A stretch of DNA of 45,698 bases from CAWDDA01 sp963813345 (lineage in GTDB: Bacteria > Acidobacteriota > Blastocatellia > RBC074), in assembly GCA_963813345.1 (NCBI GenBank), contig CAWEYR010000025.1, positions 1 through 45,698 of the forward strand, given 5' to 3'. The notes beneath the pieces are model-generated. The model was not told the DNA's origin, searched no databases, and worked only from the letters and a program-made list of their open reading frames with translations. Position 1 is the first letter of the stretch. Every line of letters starts with the position of its first letter. Below, one piece after another: positions 7,219 through 16,513 of the stretch. Position numbers and translations under genes: made by a program.

Positions 7219-7872
7219 TTACTTATCATCCGTGGCGCAAGGGCCTTTGAGGAATTTCCTGCTCTTCCAGTCGATATTGTCAGAGAAGGGGTTGTTGGAA
7301 TCCTTTTCCCGGTTGTGGGAGTCGACGCGGTCCGGATAGAGCGTGATTTCATAGCCGCGGTAAACAGTGCCTGAATTGATCGCCTTGTTGTTCAACCCGA
7401 GCTGTATTTCGGAAGGGCCCTCTTTCGAATGCGGCCCTTTGGACGTCTCAAGCTCCTTGTTTTCCAGCTTCCCGCGGCAACAGGCGTAGACGGGCCAACT
7501 GCCGTTAAAAGCATAACGAGTAGAGGGAGTCTCGGCCGAAACCTGCGTGATGGTTGCACCCGCGCTTTCCTCCGAGAAAAACACGGTGCACCTCTGACCG
7601 GGCGCCACCACGTAGCGGCCTCCAACCTGTCTGCAATCGGTTCTCTTTACAGTTGCCCCAGAAGCAATCGCGAACTCGGCGCTCTCGTTGATCTTGCTTC
7701 GCAGGACCATATGCGGATAGGTGTGAACGCATTCGACCTTGATCTCCTTCTCATTTATTACAGGCGCCTTCAGTTCGACAACTCGCTTCTTAGTTTGAGC
7801 GCCGGCCAGGCCAACGACGAGCATCGTGGCCAGGCCGACCAGGGGCAACGCGATACGAAAGATCAATCTCAT
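7219..7872 (-). CDS. Secreted protein of unknown function with conserved cysteines
   Basis: I chose the ATG at 7872 rather than a longer upstream frame because AAGGAAAGG precedes it and it gives a clean signal peptide (MRLIFRIALPLVGLATMLVV, then GLAGAQ). The mature part of about 195 residues contains VVELKAPVINEKEIKVECVH, DCRQVGGRYVVAPGQRC, ITQVSAETPSTRYAF, PVYACCRGK, YRGYEITLYPDRVDSHNREKD and KGPCATDDK. Six Cys could form disulfides in an exported protein. I do not recognise the family. A frameshifted paralogue lies directly downstream on the same strand, so the pair arose by tandem duplication. Divergent from the PD40 regulator at 8068. Confidence 0.75.
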   Translation of the reverse strand: MRLIFRIALPLVGLATMLVVGLAGAQTKKRVVELKAPVINEKEIKVECVHTYPHMVLRSKINESAEFAIASGATVKRTDCRQVGGRYVVAPGQRCTVFFSEESAGATITQVSAETPSTRYAFNGSWPVYACCRGKLENKELETSKGPHSKEGPSEIQLGLNNKAINSGTVYRGYEITLYPDRVDSHNREKDSNNPFSDNIDWKSRKFLKGPCATDDK

Positions 7873-8067
7873 GGTTACCTTTCCTTTATGTGCGTTTCTG
7901 CATTCGGCTGTGTTTTTCTGGATTCCATTTGTCATTGTCATCGCTCGGAGTAGAATCGGACGTCGGCCAATAACAAGTGGAAAACAGTGGTTCGGCTTGC
8001 GGTCTGAGTATGAGAGTCCGCCCTGGAAATGTCTTGAACTCCGGCTTCAATTCTTTCTCAACCATTT

Positions 8068-10264
8068 ATGAACTCGCCCCAAATTCAACAAGATAAGCAC
8101 TTCTTCGAGTTCGGACCCTTTCGACTCGACGTTGGCAATAGGCTTCTCCTCAAAGACAACGAAGTTGTGCAGATAAAGAGAAAGGCTGTTGAGACTCTCT
8201 TGATCCTCGTCGAGCGTCGTGGTGACGTCGTTGGAAAAGATGAGTTGATGCAATCTCTCTGGCCCGACACCTTCGTCGAAGAATCGAATCTCACTCAATA
8301 TATTTACCTGTTGCGCAAGACCCTCGGTGAGGGCGACTACATCACTACAATTTCAGGGCGTGGGTACAGGTTCACCGCTGACGTACGCGAGGTCTCGGAG
8401 CCGCACTCGGAAATAGTGCTTGAAGATCATACAGTGGCCCGAATGGCGTCTTCTGAAATGGCTTCCGAACTCCGACCCGCCATTGAGCCATCGCCTCGAA
8501 AGCTGATTCCGACAGCCATCGGTCGTCCCAATTGGGCACTCTTCCTAAGCATTCCTATCCTGGTTTCGGTCGCAGCCGTGCTCGGTCTATGGGAGAAGCT
8601 TGGAGCAACCAAAACGCCTCCATCTCCATCTCGATTGGTCTTTGCCACCAGCTTTGCAGGAAATGAGACAGAGCCAGCTTTCTCCCCCGACGGAAAACAC
8701 ATCGCGTTCATATGGGACGGCGAGAAAGGCGACACGCCGGATGTCTATGTCAAATTGCTTGATGTCGGCGAGCCGCTGCGGCTGACGACTGACCCGGGAT
8801 GGGGAGCGCATGCCGGTCTGGTCTCCGGACGGCCGCTACATCGCGTTTCTGCGCGGAGCGGGTGGCGCGCAGAACGTGATCCTGATGCCTTCTCTGGGTG
8901 GTCCCGAGCGTGTCCTTGGCGAGGTATTAAGCGGGCTCGACTGGGCGCCGGATGGCCGGAGTCTGGCAGTAATAGATGCTCAGCGGGCAGTCACGTTGTT
9001 TTCGCTCGAGAACGGGCAGCGAACGAAGATCACCACTCCGCCCTCGAATATCCTGGGTGATGACCATCCAGTCTTTGCGCCGGACGGTCAAAAGGTCGCC
9101 TTCACGCGCAGCGACGGCGGGTCTGAGAATATCTACGTTATCTCCATATCCGGCGGCGAGCTGCGTCAGCTGACCTTTGATAACACCCGCATCCAAAGCC
9201 TTCGCTGGACGCCCGACGGAAAACATCTGATCTTTGCTTCGAACCGCTCCGGCTCATTTCAACTCTGGAAGATTCAGGAATCCGGGTCCTCGCCTGAGCT
9301 AATGACTTCTGCAGGTAGCGGCCCGACCGATTTCGCGATTTCGCCTGATGGGTCGCAGCTGGTCTTCGCTCAGACTTCCGTTGATACCAACATCTGGCGT
9401 TTCGAGCCGGCCGATCAACTCGCGTCATTCAGTCACGCCAGAGTTGGCTCAAGTAATCGAAGCGTACGATGGACTCAGTTGATCGCTTCATCGCGCACTG
9501 ATGACAGTCCGCAATATTCGCCAGATGGTTTGCGCATTGCCTTTGCATCCAGCGCAGTGGGAATGAGGAGATACTGGGTTTGCGATTCCGATGGTTCCAA
9601 TCCACGCCAGCTGACAAGGATGCGGGGGCCGAGCACTGGCAGTCCGCGATGGTCACCCGATGGCCGTGAACTGGCCTTCGATTCCCGAGTGGCTGGCCAG
9701 GCAGAAATCTTTGTGATAAGCGCCGAGGGAGGACAGCCGCGGCGATTGACCAACAATGCCGCGCTCGATGTTGTGCCGAGTTGGTCGCGCAACGGGCAAT
9801 GGGTATATTTCAGTTCGATGCGCAGCGGAGAGCGTCAGATCTGGAAGACGCCTGCGACAGGTGGTGAAGCAATTCAAGTGACGAGCGGTGGCGGATTCGA
9901 TTCTTTTGAATCTACCGATGGCAAGTATCTCTACTACACGAAGAAGCGCGAGACAGGGGGCATCTGGCGGTTGCCGCTCCAGGGCGGTGAAGAAGTGCCG
10001 ATTCCCGGTCTGGAAGGTGTCAAGGGGCATCGCGCGTGGGCAGTGACCGATCGGGGCATTTACTTCGCGCATTCTACGACGCCACGTCCACTGCTCAAGT
10101 TCTATGACTTTGCCACCGGCCGAGTTGCCGATGTATCGACGCTGGCTAAAGATCCGGTTTACGGTCCTCCTGGGTTGGCGGTCTCGCCTGACGGGCGAGC
10201 TATCCTTTATGTCCAGCGCGATTCGTCATCAAGCGATATCATGCTGGTAGAGAATTTCCGCTGA
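8068..10264 (+). CDS. Winged-helix (OmpR/ToxR-type) transmembrane regulator with PD40 beta-propeller (one-base frameshift)
   Basis: Residues about 10-100 are a Trans_reg_C winged helix (FEFGPFRLDVGNRLLLKD, KAVETLLILVERRGDVVGKD, TISGRGYRF). A single membrane helix follows near 155-175 (WALFLSIPILVSVAAVLGLW), then PD40/TolB-like propeller repeats marked by FSPDGKHIAF, WSPDGRYIAF, WTPDGKHLIF, YSPDGLRIAF and WSPDGRELAF. The architecture is a ToxR/CadC-like one-component regulator: DNA-binding domain inside, sensor propeller outside. The first frame is lost after TTDPGWGAHA, and the propeller continues in another frame from about 8810 to the TGA at 10262-10264. One extra base in 8807-8816 explains it. 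The restored protein is about 731 residues. The ligand is unknown. The propeller is clearly related to that of the kinases at 24.5-30.3 kb. Confidence 0.87.
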
Positions 10265-10396
10265 TTTTAGTCGGCAAAGTCCCTGTCAAAATCGATTCGT
10301 TACACTTCTCTTTTCAAGTATGAGTTCATTGACTTGTCCTCACCTCTCTGCAGTTGTTACATCCTATTCCGACACGGCACCTCGCAGGAAAGTAGC

Positions 10397-10876
10397 TCAG
10401 AGTCGTGCTTGATGGCTCTCCGTGCCACAGGCGGCGACCGCCTGGGTCCAGATCTCCTCTTGCAACTTCGTGGCTCTGGCAAGCTCCACTTTCGCCGCCG
10501 CCAGATCCGGCAGCTTCCGATACACTTCCAACCGCGAATCTAAGTAACGCCGGAAATTCTCCCGCAGCGCCGGTTGTGCGGCGGTCGGCAGCAGGTCGAG
10601 CCGCAGGTAGGCAGTGCCGATCGCGTTAGCCTCCTCAACAACCAATTGCCGTCGCGTGTCGAACCGCTCGATGGCTCCGGAGAAGCCGAACGCGATCATC
10701 AGACTCATGAGGCCGAAGATCGCACCCTCGACCACACCGACACTAGCCTGCGCCCCTTCGGAATCTTTCGCTATCCGCAGGACTCCGATCCGCCGACCGA
10801 TTTCCAGGAGGACGGGCATGCCGAGAAACAGACCGAGCGCGAATATTAACAGTAAAGCAAGAGCCGAGTAGTTCAT
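10397..10876 (-). CDS. DUF4239 (bestrophin-like) membrane protein, C-terminally truncated
   Basis: A 159-residue frame starting MNYSALALLLIFALGLFLGM (first membrane helix), then RRIGVLRIAKDSEGAQASVG, a second helix (GAIFGLMSLMIAFGFSGAI), and a soluble stretch with RFDTRRQLVVEEANAIGTAYLRL, RRYLDSRLEVYRKLPDL and EEIWTQAVAAC. This matches the first half of DUF4239 proteins, which normally run to about 250-270 residues with two more membrane helices. Here the frame stops at 10397 and I find no continuation of the family in 10265-10396. The gene is therefore either truncated or has a dead 3' end. Family function unknown; inner membrane. Confidence 0.72.
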   Translation of the reverse strand: MNYSALALLLIFALGLFLGMPVLLEIGRRIGVLRIAKDSEGAQASVGVVEGAIFGLMSLMIAFGFSGAIERFDTRRQLVVEEANAIGTAYLRLDLLPTAAQPALRENFRRYLDSRLEVYRKLPDLAAAKVELARATKLQEEIWTQAVAACGTESHQARL

Positions 10877-11192
10877 GTTGAATTCTCTGGTTAATGGTTG
10901 ACTTCATCTGCTCAATGTCCGGCTGCGGCCGACCCTTTTCGATCATACTCACGTTGACCTGACTGCGTCGGATCGGAGGAGCCGAGCCACCAAATGTGGT
11001 GGTCGAAAACTCTCTGCCAAGACTATAATCTGAAGTTCTACATACGGACGAACGATACGATTAGCCTGGATGAGATCGAACGGATCTTCATGATGTGTCT
11101 CGCAGGCTAAACGCCAAACCTGCAGAAGAAGATATTGCTTGAAGGCGTCGGCACCTGTCACTTTTCAGTAATGCACCGGAGAGGAGTTGAAT
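10877..11192. other. Gene-poor stretch of 316 bases
   Basis: No complete gene is visible. The plus strand has a short coding-like tract (11038-11111, reading TNDTISLDEIERIFMMCLAG then stop) that I cannot assign; it could be the tail of a decayed gene. The last bases (GAGAGGAGTTGAAT, 11178-11192) are the ribosome-binding site of the arylsulfatase 5' remnant. Confidence 0.4.
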
Positions 11193-11383
11193 ATGTCTTC
11201 AAAGAATTCTCAGGATGTACTGCCGTTCCCGCCAGTTCCCTCCGCGAGCATTGCGGGTAGGACGATAAAGGAGTCGGCTATCAGCGGCGGGTTGAGCCGC
11301 GTCGACTGCCCGATGACGCCCCGAATATTCTGATCGTCCTGATTGATGAAGCCGGGCCGGGTCTGCCAACCACCTTCGGTTAA
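11193..11383 (+). pseudogene. 5' remnant of an arylsulfatase gene
   Basis: From an ATG with a good ribosome-binding site the sequence reads MSSKNSQDVLPFPPVPSASI and AGRTIKES, then after a one-base slip near 11280 QRRVEPRRLPDDAPNILIVL and IDEAGPGLPTTFG, then TAA at 11381-11383. This matches the first 60 or so residues of the arylsulfatase at 16514-18827 almost residue for residue, on the opposite strand. Everything downstream, including the catalytic CxPxR, is absent. An unrelated gene begins five bases after the stop. This is a truncated second copy, not a functional gene. Confidence 0.85.
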
Positions 11384-11387
11384 GAGT

Positions 11388-12206
11388 ATGAGGCTTCATA
11401 TGAGACCACAGAGGGATCGCAAACTAATCACCTTTCTCATAATGCTATTGGTGCTCGCGTCTTGGCTTCCCCAGTCGGCGACTGGGGTCGGGGCGTCTCA
11501 GGCTGCGAAGCCAAGCCAGGTGGATTTGATCGCCTATAAGAGACTGAAGGGCCGTCAGGTCACGCTCTTCGACCAGTGGTCGGCCGAGCAGAACAAAAAG
11601 GACGGTACCAATCTCCATTCGGCGACCCTCTACGCCTCGCTCACCCCCTCCCAGCGCTCAACCTACGAGGCGGTCACGCACGCACTTTCGCGCTCCCGGC
11701 TAACAGATGACGGCGGGCGCCCGCTCAGGCCGAGCGCGCTCGACTTGGTGACGACCATCGACGCGATCGCCGGGCAGGTCAAGGGGGCGCGCGGCGACGT
11801 TCAGTTCCGCCTCTACGTCCAGCTCGTAACCGATGCTCAGGAAGTGCTGACTCGAGCGCGCGAGTTCTTCCGCGATAAGGACAACACGGTCTTTCACAAA
11901 GACTTCCCGAAGAACTTCCGCCAGCGCGGGCGCGTGCCGACGATGCAGATCTCAATCGCCAAAGAGGGCACTCAGGCCGACATCGACGTCGACTACCGTT
12001 CGAGCCGACCCCCGAAGGCGCTCGTCAACGGGCATCTTCGGGCGGCCAACTCCGACGTGCGCGTGGGAGGCAACTATCTCGGTCACGTCGGGCGGTGGTT
12101 CGGGCTCATCCGCTGGTGGCGGATCATCCTCGATCCGACGGCCGAACCTGAGCCCGAAGGCACACCAGCGACCAACCACGCGGCGTCCGCACAGGCCGCT
12201 CACTAA
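11388..12206 (+). CDS. Secreted protein of unknown function
   Basis: Starts MRLHMRPQRDRKLITFLIML with a signal peptide or anchor ending near ASQAAKPSQ. A second Met (11400) is an equally possible start; neither has a strong ribosome-binding site. The mature part of about 230 residues includes YKRLKGRQVTLFDQWSAEQN, LTPSQRSTYEAVTHALSRSR, VQFRLYVQLVTDAQEVLTRA, FHKDFPKNFRQRGRVPTMQ, IDVDYRSSRPPKALVNGHL and GGNYLGHVGRWFGLIRWW. I do not recognise the family. It is noticeably more GC-rich than its neighbours. The tail EPEPEGTPATNHAAS is low-complexity. The next frame starts 41 bases on, and its upstream extension (LTKPPTPPRVGPS) is also Pro-rich, so the two could be one secreted protein split by a small indel near 12190. 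Confidence 0.6.
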   Translation: MRLHMRPQRDRKLITFLIMLLVLASWLPQSATGVGASQAAKPSQVDLIAYKRLKGRQVTLFDQWSAEQNKKDGTNLHSATLYASLTPSQRSTYEAVTHALSRSRLTDDGGRPLRPSALDLVTTIDAIAGQVKGARGDVQFRLYVQLVTDAQEVLTRAREFFRDKDNTVFHKDFPKNFRQRGRVPTMQISIAKEGTQADIDVDYRSSRPPKALVNGHLRAANSDVRVGGNYLGHVGRWFGLIRWWRIILDPTAEPEPEGTPATNHAASAQAAH

Positions 12207-12246
12207 ACCGCCGACACCGCCACGGGTAGGGCCCTCCGCCACACTC

Positions 12247-12768
12247 ATGCCGGAGCAAATCTCCGATGCCCAGGAGGTCAGCAGTGCGATGCATGACTTT
12301 CTGACGACGTGGCTGATCAAGCGCGACCGGAGGCGTGCCGACGATTACCTGACCAAGCGCCCGGCGGCCTGCACCAACATCGATGACGACCATGAGAATG
12401 AGACCGTCTCCGGCCAGATGGCGATTCGGGAATTCGCTCTCCTGCTCGACGTCGTGCTAAAGGCGAAGGGCACACGCCGGACGCTGCTAGAAGCCGTGGC
12501 CGCGGTCGAACCGTGGGAACCGGAGCTTGTCTTGATTGACCACCCGTACAAACAGCTCTTTGCCCTGCGCGCGGTCCAACGTGACTGGGCCGCCGAGTTC
12601 ATGTGCGAGAGTTCGCGGCTAGCCGGGGACCCTGACGCCTACGGCCAGTTCTACCAAACCATTTTCATTCTCAAGCTCGCGAAAGAGAGTGGCGGTGGCC
12701 TGGAACTGCTCTGGACGAAAGAGGACGGTCATTGGCAGATCATATCGTATGACATCCTCGAGCCTTAA
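12247..12768 (+). CDS. Unknown protein, possibly NTF2/SnoaL-like
   Basis: A 173-residue frame: MPEQISDAQEVSSAMHDFLT, TWLIKRDRRRADDYLTKRP, CTNIDDDHENETVSGQMAIR, ... LELLWTKEDGHWQIISYDIL. The opening helix followed by a recessed Asp-rich segment and the final W-K-E-D-G-H-W-Q-I strand resemble the ends of NTF2-like domains, but the middle is not diagnostic and I give that low weight. No ribosome-binding site precedes the ATG. Together with the Pro-rich upstream frame, this suggests it is the C-terminal domain of the preceding secreted protein. GC-rich like that gene. Confidence 0.55.
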   Translation: MPEQISDAQEVSSAMHDFLTTWLIKRDRRRADDYLTKRPAACTNIDDDHENETVSGQMAIREFALLLDVVLKAKGTRRTLLEAVAAVEPWEPELVLIDHPYKQLFALRAVQRDWAAEFMCESSRLAGDPDAYGQFYQTIFILKLAKESGGGLELLWTKEDGHWQIISYDILEP

Positions 12769-12907
12769 TCGTGCTCATGTAAAAGCAAGCCCACGTTTCA
12801 CCCCACAAGCGCACACCACTTCCTGGAAACCCGGACGCGAACTCTTCGCGCTTGTAGTGCGGATTTGGCTTCCGTTTCTAGCGGAGCTCAGCCACGGAGG
12901 AGAATCG

Positions 12908-14028
12908 GTGCGTAACAAGAACCTCTACTTCCTCAATCGTGGGCTCAAGATCATCTCGATAGTCTCGATAGGAAGAAATGCCCGCCTCTTCCGGGCAAGT
13001 GCGACCGTCTTCCTCGCATTGATATTCGTGTCTGCATCTGCCCTCGCCAAACGTAAGGATGATGTTGTTGTACTCCACAACGGCGACCGGATGACGGGGG
13101 AGATCAAGAGCCTCGAGCACGGAGTTTTGAGCTTCAAGGCCGACTATATGTCTGGCAGCGTAGGGTTGGATTGGAAACGTGTGGCACGCATTGAAAGCAA
13201 GGACCAGTACATCATCATCCTGACTAACGGGGGCCTCTATACCGGCTCCCTCGACCTCGCCCCGCGCAGCCGAGACGCGATCGAGAACTTCGAAATTCGT
13301 GCGGGCAATGATACTGTCAAGGTCAAGCAGGATGAGGTGTTAACCCTCCAACCCTCGGAGGCTGGATTCTTAAAACAATTGAAGGGAAGTATAGATTACG
13401 GATTTGGCTACACAAGTGGTAATAATCAGTACCAATCCCAACTCTCGGTCGCCGCAAATTATAGAAGAGGGGCAACTATTTCACAGGCAGTTTGAGTTCT
13501 ACTTTTAGCGGTCAGTCCGAAGGCGACCGAACTTCAAGACAGAACTTTAACCTCGGCTATAGACGGCTGTTCCGGGAGAAATGGTTTGCTGGTACATTTC
13601 TGGACCTTCTCCATAGTGAACAGCAAAGTCTTGACCTGCGTACGACGATAGGAGGAATCGTCGGACGCACCGTGATTCAAACAGACAGAACCGCCTTGTC
13701 GGTTGGGGCGGGGATGGTGTTTACGCGCGAAAGGTATGATCCCTCATCAGGCCGTGAACCACGCGCTTCTAATTCCGAGGCTGTCGTCGGACTGGATTTC
13801 TACACAATTCGCTTTAAAACAACCGACGTTACTTCCAGATTCCTCATCTACCCAAGCGTTACGGTGCCCGGCCGAGTGAGGATGGAATTGAATTCAAATC
13901 TTCGGATCGAATTGATCAAGGATCTTTATTGGAGTTTCAATCTTTATGAGAACTTCGACAGCAAGCCTCCGGTTGATGTCAGGAGAAATGATTTCGGAAT
14001 AAGTACTTCGTTCGGTTGGAAGTTTTAA
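12908..14028 (+). CDS. DUF481 outer-membrane beta-barrel-like protein (indel in a G run)
   Basis: The GTG at 12908 was chosen because GGAGGAG lies 6 bases before it. The N-terminus holds a signal sequence (LFRASATVFLALIFVSASALA). A small beta domain follows (DVVVLHNGDRMTGEIKSLEH... ADYMSGSVGLDW), then the DUF481 start IDYGFGYTSGNNQYQSQLSV. The first frame ends at 13495 just after a run of four G (13469-13472). The barrel goes on in another frame (NYFTGSLSSTFSGQSEGDR, FNLGYRRLFREKWFAGTFLD, ... RNDFGISTSFGWKF) to 14028. A one-base loss in the G run explains it. The total is about 373 residues, ending in an aromatic residue as barrels do. Outer-membrane location inferred; role unknown. Confidence 0.83.
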
Positions 14029-14108
14029 AGGACATCTTACTTTGACGAGAAGACTCGGTGATGCGAACTCTCATGACTTGAAAGCAACTCATCGATGATC
14101 TCTGATTG

Positions 14109-15269
14109 CTACAAGACGATCTTCAGAAGCTTCTGCAAGATTTCTTCGAGCGGAATCGCCATTAACGCCACCGGCACGAAGGGCAACAGCGTTATGAATA
14201 TCAACTCCATCACGTCGTTTTTCCCAAGTGGCAGTTCATCCATCTCGTACGCCCTTTCCATGACCCGCAAAAAGCTGTTAGTGGAAGAGAAGTCACGCGC
14301 CTCAAACCCGCGCTCGATATCCTGAGCTTGTGTTACCCACCTCTGTTTGAAGTGCTCTCCCAGTTCACCTGCCAGCGCTCCGTAGGTAAACATAGCTTCC
14401 GCGTGCGTCTTCCTGAGTTTGCCGATGAAAACACAGAGGGGACCAGCGGAGATCAAGACAACCAAAAGCACCATCGTGATCGGTAAGGACTTGAACGCGA
14501 ACGGCGACGCGTTTTCGAGTACCACCCGGTTAGCGATCACGCCGGCGCCTATAGTTGCGAACGCTAAAGCCAGGAGTCGGAAACCTCTGAGCGAAGTGCT
14601 TACGAACCTCAGTCCACCGACCTGGTCCGGGTGGTATGGAATAAGTTTCAGGTCGAGGCGTGCTATTAGCCAAAGGAGTCGGGTCCAAAGCAGTATCCGC
14701 CAGGCCCAACCCAGGCACAAAACTATGAGTAGCGGAATGCTTACCAGCGCATTCCACCATCCGTCTAACGAGAAGTAACGAAAGCCGGGCCCGGCCCGAT
14801 GCCAGGCAGGGATCTGGGCCGGAGGGACGTAATAGATCATCGCCGTGACGATGCCGTAGGCAAGAGCCACGAACACTATCTCTGCGGTAACGGAATTAAG
14901 GAGTCGCTGAGTCGAGGCGACGGCTTGCGAGTAACGGTCTCGATCTTCCTCCTTGATCAAACCAGCAGTGAGAAAATGGCGCGTGACGTCTCTCAGTCGC
15001 GGGATGCAGTCGGACTCAGCGATCACGAGCAGCGGCACAGCGATTAGAAAGCGGGTGTGGACCGCGATGTCAGAGAAGAAAGTTTTCGCCGCCTCATCCC
15101 GCATGACAAATGCCTGAATGGCATTGAACAAGGCAAGCGGTGCCCATCCGATGGCTATGGCAACCAAAGAGCGGACGACAAGCCTTCGTGCAGTCGGACG
15201 GCTAAGGCCCAGACGGCGGTGCCATCTCGTGAGCGGTCCGCCTTCAAAGAGATCGTCGAACTCAGTCAT
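14109..15269 (-). CDS. Polytopic membrane protein of unknown function
   Basis: A protein of about 386 residues from the ATG at 15269 (MTEFDDLFEGGPLTRWHRRL); an in-frame Met nine codons upstream is less likely. It is an integral membrane protein with about six hydrophobic helices: LVVRSLVAIAIGWAPLALFN, TRFLIAVPLLVIAES, AEIVFVALAYGIVTAMIYYV, ALVSIPLLIVLCLGWAWRIL, LLALAFATIGAGVIANRVV and ITMVLLVVLISAGPLCVFIG, plus a C-terminal hydrophobic segment. The motif PYHPDQVGGLRFV between helices recurs in a family of uncharacterised bacterial membrane proteins. No catalytic motif is evident. Codon use and the intact frame suggest a functional gene. Convergent with DUF481; same strand as the carbonic anhydrase upstream. 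Confidence 0.75.
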   Translation of the reverse strand: MTEFDDLFEGGPLTRWHRRLGLSRPTARRLVVRSLVAIAIGWAPLALFNAIQAFVMRDEAAKTFFSDIAVHTRFLIAVPLLVIAESDCIPRLRDVTRHFLTAGLIKEEDRDRYSQAVASTQRLLNSVTAEIVFVALAYGIVTAMIYYVPPAQIPAWHRAGPGFRYFSLDGWWNALVSIPLLIVLCLGWAWRILLWTRLLWLIARLDLKLIPYHPDQVGGLRFVSTSLRGFRLLALAFATIGAGVIANRVVLENASPFAFKSLPITMVLLVVLISAGPLCVFIGKLRKTHAEAMFTYGALAGELGEHFKQRWVTQAQDIERGFEARDFSSTNSFLRVMERAYEMDELPLGKNDVMELIFITLLPFVPVALMAIPLEEILQKLLKIVL

Positions 15270-15416
15270 CACGCTACTTGTTGCGCGAGAGCGCAAAGGT
15301 GGTTATCTCCAATGCCAGCACGTTGCTCGACGGGACTACGCCTTTCGTTTAAGTTCCTATGGGCCAATTCCAGGGGCGGTCACGTCGCTCGCGCGTCAGA
15401 GCGCGTGTCTTAAGAT

Positions 15417-16121
15417 TCAGGACAAGACGACTTTGCCACTTGCAAGATCGTAGACCCCGGCGGCTACCTTGACCGTGCCCGCCTTAACGGCATCTCGGAT
15501 TACAGTCGAAGAAGTACGCAACAACTCGGCCTGGAGTCTTGCATTCGCTTCGATTGCCTTCTCGAAATTGCCGGCGGACTGTTCTACTGCTGGGCGAAGA
15601 TGTGGATACAAAGAGCTAATTTGTCCGGGGACGCTCTCAGCCTTCATTGCGGCCTTGACTGCGCCGCAGTTCGTATGACCAAGAACCAGAAGAGCACTAA
15701 CGCGCAGAACTGCCACCGAATACTCAAGGCTGGCGATGATTTCCGATGTCACGATGTTTCCCGCAACACGTGTGACGAAGATGCGACCGATCGATTGATC
15801 AAACACTAGCTCCACTGGTACTCGGGAATCTGCGCAGGCCAATACTGCCGCAAACGGTTCCTGCTTATCTACTGTATGTTCCTTCAGAATCTTCAGATCG
15901 TCCTCGATTGATGTCAGCCTATTGTCGGCGAACCGCTGATTACCAGCGCGCAAGGCCTGAAGCGCTGCCTCAGGAGTCAGATTCGACTGTGCATAGGAGC
16001 TGCGAGTGGACGGCAACCAGACTATTGATGGCGCAACAACTCCAATCACAGCCCCTTTAGCCGCTCTCTGCACAAAGTGTCTGCGGTCCAAGCCCAGACC
16101 GGCACATGAATCGTTTCGCAT
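15417..16121 (-). CDS. Exported beta-class carbonic anhydrase
   Basis: A 234-residue protein. The N-terminus LDRRHFVQRAAKGAVIGVVA has the Arg-Arg pair and hydrophobic stretch of a Tat signal, followed by STRSSYAQ, a likely cleavage region. The catalytic domain begins TPEAALQALRAGNQRF and shows the zinc-binding and catalytic motifs of beta-CAs: CADSR (Cys ligand and Asp/Arg dyad) and GHTNCGAV (His and Cys ligands). The reaction is reversible CO2 hydration to bicarbonate; with the leader it would work in the periplasm. SD-like AAAGGAGG precedes the start. The stop is 120 bases from the start of the membrane protein downstream. Confident family call. Confidence 0.93.
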   Translation of the reverse strand: MRNDSCAGLGLDRRHFVQRAAKGAVIGVVAPSIVWLPSTRSSYAQSNLTPEAALQALRAGNQRFADNRLTSIEDDLKILKEHTVDKQEPFAAVLACADSRVPVELVFDQSIGRIFVTRVAGNIVTSEIIASLEYSVAVLRVSALLVLGHTNCGAVKAAMKAESVPGQISSLYPHLRPAVEQSAGNFEKAIEANARLQAELLRTSSTVIRDAVKAGTVKVAAGVYDLASGKVVLS

Positions 16122-16225
16122 CTGGTCTAACCTCCTTTATGTTTGAATGCGGTTGCTACAGATCGGTAACAGAGTATGAAAGCGACTCTCTCACGCCACA
16201 TTCGCTCTAGTCAGCGGTTTGTCTA

Positions 16226-16427
16226 CTAGCGCTGAATCATGGCATGAACTTCGATTGCGGGTGGTTCCACGCGCCATCGATGATCGAGGGCGACGTGTCG
16301 GTCGGCCAGTAGAGCCGCAAACTCACGCACGAATTTCGCCTTTGGCGCTGGAAGCCAGTAAGACGTCAACAGCATCGTTTACTGCTGCTTCGACAGGTGG
16401 TGCATTTATAGATTCAGATTGGCGCAT
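16226..16427 (-). pseudogene. Small unrecognised gene, frameshifted
   Basis: An ATG at 16427 with AGGAG 5 bases upstream opens a frame MRQSESINAPPVEAAVNDAV, DVLLASSAKGEIRA that stops at once. Two bases further, another frame continues sensibly as REFAALLADRHVALDHRWRV, EPPAIEVHAMIQR and TAG at 16226-16228. A two-base loss, probably CG from a repeated GCGCG, explains it. The restored protein is about 68 residues, soluble, with no signal. I do not recognise it. The good ribosome-binding site and the readable second frame are the only evidence. Confidence 0.5.
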
Positions 16428-16513
16428 GATTCTCCTGGTGTAACCGTTGATCCGAACAATGTTCATCACATTGTTTCACGCGCCAACATGTGATTCGCAA
16501 AAGTGGTCTTTGA

